DNA of 19,198 nt from CBFHWY01 sp965659675. GTDB lineage: Bacteria > Bacteroidota > Bacteroidia > Flavobacteriales_G > Salibacteraceae. The notes below the pieces were generated by a model. It was not told the DNA's origin. It did not search any database and saw only the letters and a list, made by a program, of their open reading frames with translations. The DNA is taken from assembly GCA_965659675.1 (NCBI GenBank), contig CBFHWY010000055.1, positions 1 through 19,198 on the forward strand. Reading direction: 5' to 3'. The translations under genes were made by a program, and so were the position numbers. Within the stretch, counting starts at the first letter, position 1. Each line of letters begins with the position of its first letter. This document shows, piece after piece, positions 1 through 6,254 of the stretch.

Positions 1-209
1 TGGAGATCGGACTCTTTAATGAAGATGGCACCATGGTGCGCGAGCTATTCAATGACCCTGAAACTCCTCCAGGTGAACATCGTGTAGAATATGCTTTCGA
101 TCATAGCGTTTACACCGATAAGTACTACACAGTTAAGATGATCGCTGATGGAGAGGTGTTTTTAAAGAACCGATTCTCATTTGATCCGGGCGACTGGGAA
201 AGGAATTAA
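1..209 (+). CDS. C-terminal end of a secreted-type protein, possibly a FlgD-like Ig domain (5' truncated)
   Basis: An open frame enters from the left edge (first full codon at position 3) and ends with TAA at 207-209, giving 68 residues with no start inside the window. The fragment has the beta-rich pattern of a FlgD-type Ig-like domain: a strand ending in IGLFNEDG, then MVRELF, then PPGEHRVEYAFD, and a final strand with LKNRFSF. In that family the pattern reads roughly vyd..G..V..l...aGeh.v.wd. These domains often close large secreted or surface proteins in Bacteroidota, where they can serve as C-terminal sorting modules; whether this one does is inference. The frame ends three bases before the converging DUF721 gene. 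The coding call is fairly secure because the frame is clean; the domain call is tentative. Confidence 0.6.
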   Translation, partial: EIGLFNEDGTMVRELFNDPETPPGEHRVEYAFDHSVYTDKYYTVKMIADGEVFLKNRFSFDPGDWERN

Positions 210-212
210 GGG

Positions 213-503
213 CTATCGCAAGACGATATCTCTCACCAGATCCTCACCAAAATGTTGGTTGATGCTTTCTTTCATGCTTTCGCGGTTGAAATGCAATTCC
301 TGGCGAAGTACTGAGGAGCTGAGATAGATATAAAGCACCCCAGAAGACAATTTCATACTGCGTGTGTATTTGTTGATGGTCTTGCCAAAGAGCTTTTCCC
401 AGTCATTCACCAGTCGAACCTCGCTCAACTTGGAATCGATGCGCAACTGCTTGATATAGGCATCGATCACCTCTGAAATATGTTTGCGGTTCTTATCTCT
501 CAT
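213..503 (-). CDS. DUF721 (DciA-like) family protein
   Basis: This 96-residue protein fits the DUF721 family, which includes DciA, a factor that loads the replicative helicase DnaB in bacteria lacking DnaC or DnaI. Visible family features are the central VNDWEKLFGKTI segment with its conserved Trp (residue 35), followed by YT, a beta strand LYIYLSSSVLRQEL (residues 57-70), and a C-terminal IVLR strand. It is about the usual length for the short Bacteroidota members. The ATG (503-501) overlaps the recF stop (502-500) in an ATGA arrangement, so the two are almost certainly co-transcribed and translationally coupled. This recF-DUF721 order is common in Bacteroidota and supports a role in replication or repair. 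The helicase-loading role is transferred from DciA and is not directly visible. Confidence 0.88.
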   Translation of the reverse strand: MRDKNRKHISEVIDAYIKQLRIDSKLSEVRLVNDWEKLFGKTINKYTRSMKLSSGVLYIYLSSSVLRQELHFNRESMKESINQHFGEDLVRDIVLR

Positions 504-1603
504 GCTTCTTTTACCTGACCTTCTTCGATTCGAAAGGTACGAACTTCTTCGGTGATGTCGCTAAAGAGTTCTTTGATGCGATCTTCTCCCGTATCGGTCA
601 CGAATACCTGCCCAAAGGACTCTGAATTCAGCAGCTTCATGAGGTTGGCGGTGCGTTTTCGATCGAGTTTATCAAAAACATCATCCAGTAAAAGTATCGG
701 ATTCACCCCAGTTTGCTCTTTGAGATAATCGTATTGCGCCAGTTTTAGAGCCAGCAAATAGGTTTTTTGTTGACCTTGAGACCCGAATTTTTTAATACTC
801 TCCCCTTTTATCTGAAACTCAAGATCATCTCGATGAATCCCAAAAGAAGTATAACGCACAGCCAGATCTTTATCTAGATTCTCTTTCAGGCCCTCTGACA
901 TCTTTTGCTCATTGAGTTGAGAGCGGTAAGCCAAACTAACGAGCTCTTGTTTGCCACTTACTTTTTCGTAATACTCATTGAATATCGGAATGAATGCCGC
1001 AATAAATCTCTTGCGTTCATCAAAGATCTGATTGGCATAAGCAATAAGTCTTTCATCCCATAGCGCTAAACTCTCTTCTTGAAAAATTCGCTCTTTGGCA
1101 AAGTGCTTTAAAAGCGCGTTTCTCTGTTGCAATGCACGATTGTAAGAAAGTAGGTTCTCCAGGTAGGAATGTTCGTATTGGGAAATGATCCCATCCATGA
1201 ATTTTCTTCGGAGTTCACTACCCCCTCTGATCAGTTCAATATCATAAGGTGAAACCATGGTCAAAGGAAATAGCCCAATGTGATCCGATAGCTTTTCGTA
1301 ATCCTTCTTGTTTCTTTTGAATTGCTTCTTTTGCTGTCGTCTCACCCGGCAACTCAAATGCTCTTCGCGTTCTTTTCTGATATAGCTAGCTCCCAGCTTA
1401 AATTCCTCCCCTCCGTCTTTTACGTTTTGATAATCAATTGGATTAAAGAAACTCTTGCAAAAAGATAGATAGTATACCGCATCAAGAAGGTTGGTCTTGC
1501 CCATACCGTTCATTCCTACAAAGCAGTTGAACTTTGGAGAAAACTCCAGTTCAGCGTAATCGTAGTTCTTAAATTTTGCAAGCTGTAATTTATTGAGATA
1601 CAC
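500..1603 (-). CDS. recF: DNA replication and repair protein RecF
   Basis: RecF is an SMC-like ATPase that binds gapped DNA and, with RecO and RecR, helps load RecA at stalled forks. All ATPase motifs are visible: Walker A GMNGMGKT (residues 30-37), the GIHRDDL segment (255-261), the ABC signature FGSQGQQKT (273-281) and Walker B ILLLDD (303-308) followed by VFDKLD. I place the start at the GTG at 1603-1601. It gives YLNKLQLAKFKNY, the normal RecF N-terminus, and a 367-residue protein of normal length. The open frame extends 52 codons further to an ATG at 1759, but that extension has no RecF character and would run across the promoter and start of the divergent TPR gene. On the minus strand, TATGTTTT (1633-1626) lies 22 bases before the GTG and may be the -7 promoter element. 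Confidence 0.95.
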   Translation of the reverse strand: MYLNKLQLAKFKNYDYAELEFSPKFNCFVGMNGMGKTNLLDAVYYLSFCKSFFNPIDYQNVKDGGEEFKLGASYIRKEREEHLSCRVRRQQKKQFKRNKKDYEKLSDHIGLFPLTMVSPYDIELIRGGSELRRKFMDGIISQYEHSYLENLLSYNRALQQRNALLKHFAKERIFQEESLALWDERLIAYANQIFDERKRFIAAFIPIFNEYYEKVSGKQELVSLAYRSQLNEQKMSEGLKENLDKDLAVRYTSFGIHRDDLEFQIKGESIKKFGSQGQQKTYLLALKLAQYDYLKEQTGVNPILLLDDVFDKLDRKRTANLMKLLNSESFGQVFVTDTGEDRIKELFSDITEEVRTFRIEEGQVKEA

Positions 1604-1711
1604 CGATTGTGATTTAAATGCAAAAAAAACATACTTAAGCCTTTGGACAACAGCATGTTTATAACTTGCCTGAATGCCTGATTTTAAGCGCTTTTGAAAG
1701 ATCAAAAAAAC

Positions 1712-1719
1712 TATATTTG
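1712..1719 (+). promoter_or_regulatory. Bacteroidota -7 promoter element for the TPR-ribH unit
   Basis: The octamer TATATTTG matches the Bacteroidota sigma-ABfrA -7 consensus TAnnTTTG exactly and ends 19 bases before the ATG at 1739. A TTTTG at 1692-1696 could be the -33 element, but its 15-base spacer is shorter than the usual 17-23. No Shine-Dalgarno sequence is visible in the short leader. Confidence 0.6.
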
Positions 1720-1738
1720 CAGGCTCAAATTCAAAAGC

Positions 1739-2428
1739 ATGGCAAAAAGCAGGAAGCAAGAGGAAGATGAAGTGATTCTCGATATAGGCGGGGCTTATTC
1801 AAAGACCGAACGCTTTGTCGAAGACAATCAAAAGCCTATCCTCACTGTTGTGGGAGCCGTAGTTGCTATCGTCGCACTTTACTTTGCGTACGAATTCCTC
1901 TACCTCCGTCCAATGAAAAAGGAAGCTTCTGAAGAGATGTGGAGAGCAGAGCAGTATTTTGAAAGCGACTCTTTCAACCTTGCGCTTATGGGCGACGGAA
2001 ACTACCTCGGTTTTATCGACATATCTGAAGAATACAGCGGAACGAAGCCAGGTGAGCTAGCGAACTACTACATCGGTTTGATCTACTTAAAAACGGGAGA
2101 GTACGAAGCCGCAGTAGATTTTCTTTCAGATTTCAGCTCTGATGACATCATGCTAAACTCTGTTTCCAAAGGAGCTTTAGGAGATGCTTACATGGAATTA
2201 GGCCAGATTGACGATGCTCTGTCAAGCTACCTTAGCGCTGCTTATTCCAGCAAGAACGAATTTACCACTCCGGTATACCTAATGAAGGCTGCTAAGGTGC
2301 ACGAGAGTCTTGGTGACTATGACGAGGCGCTTGATCTGTATAAGGAGATTCAAGCGGATTATCCCGATACGGAAGAAGGGCGAACGATAGAGAAATATAT
2401 CGCTCGCTCGGAGACCATGCTCGAGTAG
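1739..2428 (+). CDS. Membrane-anchored tetratricopeptide repeat protein
   Basis: This 229-residue protein has a short charged cytoplasmic N-terminus, one transmembrane helix at about residues 34-56 (a Val/Ala/Ile-rich stretch), and a helical region with three or four TPR-like repeats from about residue 105 to the end. Examples are LANYYIGLIYLKTGEYEAA, GALGDAYMELGQIDDAL and AAKVHESLGDYDEAL. The single N-terminal helix and periplasm-facing TPRs resemble YfgM-type (TPR_21) proteins, which act as adaptors at the envelope; the exact partner here is unknown. The ATG at 1739 is preferred over an in-frame ATG at 1694, because the -7 promoter element lies between the two and the extra residues are not protein-like. 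One base separates its stop from ribH, so the two share a transcript. Confidence 0.85.
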   Translation: MAKSRKQEEDEVILDIGGAYSKTERFVEDNQKPILTVVGAVVAIVALYFAYEFLYLRPMKKEASEEMWRAEQYFESDSFNLALMGDGNYLGFIDISEEYSGTKPGELANYYIGLIYLKTGEYEAAVDFLSDFSSDDIMLNSVSKGALGDAYMELGQIDDALSSYLSAAYSSKNEFTTPVYLMKAAKVHESLGDYDEALDLYKEIQADYPDTEEGRTIEKYIARSETMLE

Positions 2429-2429
2429 A

Positions 2430-2927
2430 ATGGCTACTGCCCTTCATTCACTCTCTGAATACGACCCTGATCAGGTTCCGAACGGTGCCGAATATAAGAT
2501 CGGTATTTGCACTTCAGAGTGGAACAATGAGATCACATTCAATTTACTGAAAGGCGCCCTGGACGCATTACTCAAACATGGCGTCAAAGAAGATAACATC
2601 ATCCAACGATTGGTTCCTGGCAGTTTTGAACTTCCAATTGCAGCTGATCTCATGCTCGAAAAGAAGGACCTTGATGCGGTCATTTGTTTGGGATGCGTGA
2701 TTAGAGGTGAAACGGCTCACTTCGACTATGTATGTCAGGCCACAGCGCTCGGTATTAAAGATGTTTCCATTAAACATTCTCGTCCGGTCATCTTTGGCGT
2801 CCTCACCGACGATCACATCGAACAATCCAGAGCACGCTCTGGCGGCAAACACGGGAATAAAGGGGTAGAAGCAGCTATTTCAGCACTAAAGATGGTGGCC
2901 TTCGAGCGAAAGCTATCCAAAGATTAA
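2430..2927 (+). CDS. ribH: 6,7-dimethyl-8-ribityllumazine synthase
   Basis: This enzyme (EC 2.5.1.78) condenses 5-amino-6-ribitylamino-uracil with 3,4-dihydroxy-2-butanone 4-phosphate, the penultimate step of riboflavin synthesis. The protein has 165 residues, typical for the family. Hallmark motifs are VPGSFELP (residues 62-69), CVIRGETAHFDYVC (89-102) with the expected general-base His97, FGVLTDDHIEQ (122-132) and GNKG (142-145), whose Lys and the upstream Arg bind the substrate phosphate. Family members assemble into pentamers or 60-subunit capsids. The ATG comes one base after the stop of the TPR gene and has no ribosome-binding site of its own, so it probably depends on read-through transcription and coupled translation. 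No FMN riboswitch is visible upstream, and no other rib gene lies in the window. Confidence 0.97.
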   Translation: MATALHSLSEYDPDQVPNGAEYKIGICTSEWNNEITFNLLKGALDALLKHGVKEDNIIQRLVPGSFELPIAADLMLEKKDLDAVICLGCVIRGETAHFDYVCQATALGIKDVSIKHSRPVIFGVLTDDHIEQSRARSGGKHGNKGVEAAISALKMVAFERKLSKD

Positions 2928-2951
2928 GCTTTCTTAAACTGATGAATGTCA

Positions 2952-2983
2952 TTTTTGACCTATCATCAAGCATGATACATTTG
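2952..2983 (+). promoter_or_regulatory. Bacteroidota promoter immediately before the 2989 gene
   Basis: A -33 element TTTTTG (2952-2957) and a -7 element TACATTTG (2976-2983) are separated by 18 bases, matching the Bacteroidota consensus TTTG-N(17-23)-TAnnTTTG in both boxes. The ATG of the next gene starts only five bases after the -7 box, so transcription probably begins at or next to the start codon. Confidence 0.72.
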
Positions 2984-2988
2984 ACCCC

Positions 2989-3333
2989 ATGTCTGACACC
3001 TCTAAAAGCCTAAGCAAAGAAGAATTTCACGGGTTCGTGCTTGTATATGCTGCACATGCAGATAAGATCGTCAAGGAAGTGGAGATCAAATGCATCACCG
3101 AACGCACCTCTGAAGAAGTTTACCAAAAGATGTCTAAGCTCTTTGATGAATTGGGAACTGTAGATGGCTTTAAACTTCTCGTTAGAAATAAGGAGCGCTT
3201 CTACCCCGGAAAAGAAGGCACCAAAGAACTACTGGCAGGTATGGAGGAAGTCTTCATGAGCGATGAAGAATATCATGCAGATGAAAAGAAACTCTATGAG
3301 GCCATGAAGAATATCTTTACCCAGCTCCGTTAA
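2989..3333 (+). CDS. Small helical protein of unknown function, possibly TerB-like
   Basis: I do not recognise this 114-residue protein with confidence. It is rich in charged residues and looks all-helical. It has no signal peptide or membrane segment, so it is probably cytoplasmic. The stretch VLVYAAHADKIVKEVEIKCI (residues 17-36), with Asp25 and Glu32 spaced as in the acidic motif of TerB/DjlA-type domains, and a later helix with FMSDEEYHADEKKL (89-102), suggest a divergent TerB-like fold. That is only a resemblance. It has its own strong promoter and is not packed into either neighbour: 61 bases separate it from ribH and 42 from the next start. It therefore appears to be a single-gene unit. 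Coding is supported by a clean frame and by the well-placed promoter. Confidence 0.75.
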   Translation: MSDTSKSLSKEEFHGFVLVYAAHADKIVKEVEIKCITERTSEEVYQKMSKLFDELGTVDGFKLLVRNKERFYPGKEGTKELLAGMEEVFMSDEEYHADEKKLYEAMKNIFTQLR

Positions 3334-3361
3334 GCTTCTTCCCTATTCTATTTGCCAAGTC

Positions 3362-3369
3362 TATATTTG
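3362..3369 (+). promoter_or_regulatory. Bacteroidota -7 promoter element before the E2-like gene
   Basis: TATATTTG matches TAnnTTTG exactly and is followed after six bases by the ATG at 3376. No clear TTG -33 element lies 17-23 bases upstream, so the call rests on the -7 box alone. The element sits inside the longer open frame that starts at a TTG at 3352, which argues that the ATG is the true start. Confidence 0.55.
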
Positions 3370-3375
3370 CAAAAG

Positions 3376-4212
3376 ATGAATGACTGGCATCAACAACTAA
3401 ACACACCCTGGCGAAAGGTTGCCTCAACGATCTATGAGGCACCAAAAGACTCAAAGCTTTTTGGCTCTGTCGAACTGGATATGACGCAGATCGATGCCTA
3501 TATCAAAGAAAAGAGGAAAGCCGGAATTAAAGTTACCCATACGCATGTCATGGCAGCCGTATTGTCGAGAGTAGTTGCCTTCGATGTGCCAGAGATCAAT
3601 GCTTTCGCAAGAAGAGGTACGATCTACCCAAGGGAAAGCGTGAATGTGATGCTTTCAGTGCTTAATCGCAATAATGAAATGAGCTCCATTCTCATTCGTG
3701 ATGTGCATAAGCTGAACATGGAACAACTCGTCAGGCAGACGGCTGAAGAGATAGTGAAAGCCCGAAAAGGAGAAGAAAATGAGACCATGGACAAAAAGAA
3801 TACCCTTGGAAATATTCCATGGCCTATGCGGCGCTGGGTGTTCAAATTAGTAAAATGGCTCACTGTAGTGAGAGGTTGGTCCTGGAAATCAAAAGGGCTT
3901 ACATCTGAAAACTTTGGATCTTTTATCCTTTCCAACATTGGCACACTTGGTCTGGATGTGGGTTATCCTGCACTATTTCCGCTTGCCAATTTATCTATGG
4001 TCATCTTAATGGGTAAAGCGCAGAAAAAACCTGTGGTCATAAACGATGAGCTTGTCATTCGAAACATGATGACGCTGAATGCCTGCATCGATCACCGTGT
4101 TTTGGACGCCAGTCATGTTGGACGAGCCTTTAAAGGCATCAAATATCGGTGTGCGCATCCAGAAAAATTGGATGAAATTCCGAAGGATGAATTAAAAAAC
4201 TGTCCATTTTAG
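3376..4212 (+). CDS. Stand-alone 2-oxoacid dehydrogenase E2-type acyltransferase domain protein
   Basis: This 278-residue protein belongs to the chloramphenicol-acetyltransferase-like fold of dihydrolipoyl acyltransferases (E2 catalytic domain). The supporting segments are FGSFILSNIGTLGLD (residues 180-194), PLANLSMVILMGKAQKKPV (202-220) and the active-site region NACIDHRVLDASHVGRA (235-251), with the catalytic His240. The classical DHRxxDG motif ends in Ala here instead of Gly. There is no lipoyl domain or E1/E3-binding domain, and no E1 or E3 gene nearby, so it is unlikely to serve a normal dehydrogenase complex. It may move acyl groups between unknown small substrates. Residues 139-170 form a basic, Trp-rich insertion (PWPMRRWVFKLVKW) that could touch membrane. 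The start is the ATG at 3376; an in-frame TTG at 3352 lies upstream of the promoter box. Only 7 bases separate it from the next gene. Confidence 0.85.
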   Translation: MNDWHQQLNTPWRKVASTIYEAPKDSKLFGSVELDMTQIDAYIKEKRKAGIKVTHTHVMAAVLSRVVAFDVPEINAFARRGTIYPRESVNVMLSVLNRNNEMSSILIRDVHKLNMEQLVRQTAEEIVKARKGEENETMDKKNTLGNIPWPMRRWVFKLVKWLTVVRGWSWKSKGLTSENFGSFILSNIGTLGLDVGYPALFPLANLSMVILMGKAQKKPVVINDELVIRNMMTLNACIDHRVLDASHVGRAFKGIKYRCAHPEKLDEIPKDELKNCPF

Positions 4213-4219
4213 CAGAACC

Positions 4220-5590
4220 TTGTTCTGTATCATCGACATAGAAACCACCGGCGGCAATCACAAAACGGGAAAGATCACAGAACTTGCCATCATCAAACAC
4301 GATGGTGAGCAGATCATCGACGAATTCAGTAGTCTGGTCAATCCCGGAGTACCCATCCCTCCTTTCATCACCCAACTCACGGGAATTACCAATGAAATGG
4401 TTGAGGAGGCTCCTCCATTCTATGAGATCGCCAAGGAAGTCGTGACAATCACCGACGGCTGCTACTTTGTGGCGCACAACGTGAACTTTGACTATCGATT
4501 CATACAAACTGAATTCGCCTCTCTGGGCTTTGAATATGAGCGCGACCGTATCTGCACCATAAGATCTAGTCGAAGATTGATCCCAGGTAAAAAGTCTTAC
4601 GCACTAGGCAATATCACAAGGGATCTGGGAATCTCTCTTGAATCTCATCACCGAGCCTATGACGATGCTTTTGCAACTGCCCAGCTATTTGAGATGCTGC
4701 TCGAAATAGATCGCGACTTTCTGGTCAAAAATCTGGTCACAGACCAATCAAAGAGCAAAAAGAAAAAACCGAAGTATCACAAGAAATTCAATAAAGAGAT
4801 ACTAAAGTCGCTGCCAGCAGCACCTGGCGTTTATTATTTCTATGATGAGGAAGACAGTTTGATCTACATAGGAAAATCCAAGAATATAAGAGCCAGAGTG
4901 AACAATCACTTTCATGACTACACGGAAAGAGGAATTCGAAGAACAGCAGATACTGTGAATATCGATTTTGAACTATGTGGCAGTGAACTGCTAGCTTCCT
5001 TGAAGGAAAGCGCTGAGATAAAGCAGAATACGCCTCGATACAACAGAGCTCAGCGCAAAAACCTATTCAACTATGGCCTCTTTGATTACTTCGATCCTGA
5101 GGGCTACCACAGGCTTTGTATTCGTATGATCCAGAGCGGTGAACAACCTGCTTATGCTTATGGAAGTATGAGTGAAGGTCGATCACATCTTATGCGACTT
5201 TGTAAGAAGTATGAGCTTTGTCAGAACCTCTGCGGCTTATATAAGGAAGAAGGACCCTGTTTCCAATTACATGTAGGTCAATGCAAAGGCGCCTGCATGA
5301 AACAAGAGGCCCATGAAAGCTATAACCAAAGGGTGTTACAGCTGCTCGAAAAGGTGAAGTTTGATCAGGATAGTTTTGTGCTTGTGGACCGCGGGAGGGA
5401 CGAAGACGAAGAGTCCATTGTGGCAGTCTTGAATGGAGTTTATCAAGGCTATGGCTGGATCAGCAAAGACCTGCAAGCGAGCCCGGAAGAACTTCTCGAT
5501 CATATTGAGAAGCAAAGAGACAATCAGGAAGTTCGACAGATCATTCGGACCTATATGCGTAAAAATCAATTCAAGAAAATTGAACTCTGA
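4220..5590 (+). CDS. DnaQ-like 3'-5' exonuclease fused to a UvrC/Cho-like GIY-YIG nuclease
   Basis: This 456-residue protein joins two nuclease modules. Residues 1-165 are a DEDD exonuclease of the Pol III epsilon type: Exo I IDIETTG (Asp6, Glu8), Exo II AHNVNFDYRF (Asp91) and Exo III HRAYDD (His144, Asp149). A lysine-rich linker (about 176-192) leads to a GIY-YIG domain: GVYYFYDEE (203-211), YIGKSKNIRARV (216-227), and Glu264 in a LKESAEIKQN helix. A UvrC-like cysteine cluster follows (CQNLCGLY, GPCFQLH, GQCKGAC). The UvrC RNase H and helix-hairpin-helix parts are absent, as in Cho. Such fusions are known in Bacteroidota and Actinobacteria and are thought to act in excision repair. The only possible start in this frame is the TTG at 4220, because a TAA lies in frame at 4193 and no other start codon falls between. 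It matches the family N-terminus. Confidence 0.92.
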   Translation: MFCIIDIETTGGNHKTGKITELAIIKHDGEQIIDEFSSLVNPGVPIPPFITQLTGITNEMVEEAPPFYEIAKEVVTITDGCYFVAHNVNFDYRFIQTEFASLGFEYERDRICTIRSSRRLIPGKKSYALGNITRDLGISLESHHRAYDDAFATAQLFEMLLEIDRDFLVKNLVTDQSKSKKKKPKYHKKFNKEILKSLPAAPGVYYFYDEEDSLIYIGKSKNIRARVNNHFHDYTERGIRRTADTVNIDFELCGSELLASLKESAEIKQNTPRYNRAQRKNLFNYGLFDYFDPEGYHRLCIRMIQSGEQPAYAYGSMSEGRSHLMRLCKKYELCQNLCGLYKEEGPCFQLHVGQCKGACMKQEAHESYNQRVLQLLEKVKFDQDSFVLVDRGRDEDEESIVAVLNGVYQGYGWISKDLQASPEELLDHIEKQRDNQEVRQIIRTYMRKNQFKKIEL

Positions 5591-6179
5591 GCATCCGAAA
5601 TTAGCGGCGGTATTTAAGTTACTCAGATCAATGATCCCGATGAGTAAGGAAGATGCAGACATGGCTGCCAGAGCTTATGGGATCCAAAATTTTGATAAAA
5701 AGGACTTTCTCTCTGAGCCAGGAAAACCCTGTGATTCCGTCTTTTTCGTTAATGAAGGACTGCTGCGGGTAATGGTGATCGACAATGAAGGCAATGAGCA
5801 AAGCCTCCATTTTGGGTTTGAGCATCAATTTGTAACTGATTTCAGCAGTTTTATCACTGGTAGTGAATCTGAGTATTACATCCAAAGTCTTGAAAAAACA
5901 GAGGTTGTGAAACTCCCAAGACAAGCTATTCTATGGTCGTATGAAAATTTGCCTGAGGGTAACCGTCTCGCCCGCTATATCGCTGAACATTGGTACGTCC
6001 ACCAGGACAGAAGGATAAAGAATATCTACCTCAAGAGCCCCAAAGAACGGTATGACGGCATCAATGAACTGTTTCCCGGAATTCACCAAAGGGTTCCACA
6101 GCATATGATCGCCAGTTACCTTGGGATCTCTGCCGTGCATCTGAGCCGCCTTAAAAAGGCTGAACTCAAAAAATCATAA
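5580..6179 (+). CDS. Crp/Fnr family transcriptional regulator
   Basis: This is a cAMP-receptor-type regulator of the Bacteroidota kind. The cyclic-nucleotide-binding-like beta barrel spans about residues 35-115, with FFVNEGLLRVMVIDNEGNE and the FGFEHQFVTDFSSF region typical of this subfamily. The C-terminal winged helix includes SPKERYDGI and QRVPQHMIASYLGIS followed by AVHLSRLKK. The residues that contact cAMP in Crp are not evident, so the ligand is unknown. I place the start at the TTG at 5580, giving 199 residues and the expected N-terminal helix, and overlapping the previous stop by 11 bases. The ATG at 5631 is the alternative and would give 182 residues, short for the family. The frame is open back to 5433, but that stretch lies inside the nuclease gene. 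The coupling suggests co-transcription with the nuclease; its targets may include the membrane genes that follow. Confidence 0.88.
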   Translation: MNSEHPKLAAVFKLLRSMIPMSKEDADMAARAYGIQNFDKKDFLSEPGKPCDSVFFVNEGLLRVMVIDNEGNEQSLHFGFEHQFVTDFSSFITGSESEYYIQSLEKTEVVKLPRQAILWSYENLPEGNRLARYIAEHWYVHQDRRIKNIYLKSPKERYDGINELFPGIHQRVPQHMIASYLGISAVHLSRLKKAELKKS

Positions 6180-6232
6180 ACAAATGTTATCGTCGGATGA
6201 ATTCCGATTGACCCACATTTGTCACAATTAAT

Positions 6233-6240
6233 TCAATTTG
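6233..6240 (+). promoter_or_regulatory. Possible weak -7 element before the ABA4-like gene
   Basis: TCAATTTG differs from TAnnTTTG at the second base and lies 14 bases before the ATG at 6255. An ATTG at 6207-6210 could be the -33 element, with a spacer of 22. No Crp-type palindrome is obvious in this 75-base gap, although a divergent site could be missed by eye. Confidence 0.3.
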
Positions 6241-6254
6241 ATCATCAAATACCA

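Noticed and set aside
2924..2937. Inverted repeat TTAAG-CTTT-CTTAA after ribH as a possible terminator
   Set aside because: The stem is only five pairs, mostly A-T, and no T-run follows directly; too weak to call.
3624..3944. A 106-codon minus-strand open frame inside the E2-like gene
   Set aside because: It is antisense to the E2 core, Ser/Phe-rich and without protein-like structure.
4139..4507. A 122-codon minus-strand open frame over the E2-like/exonuclease junction
   Set aside because: It is antisense to the DEDD exonuclease motifs, with no family features and no promoter.
5433..5579. N-terminal extension of the Crp/Fnr regulator inside the nuclease gene
   Set aside because: This stretch encodes the end of the nuclease in another frame and has no Crp-like features.
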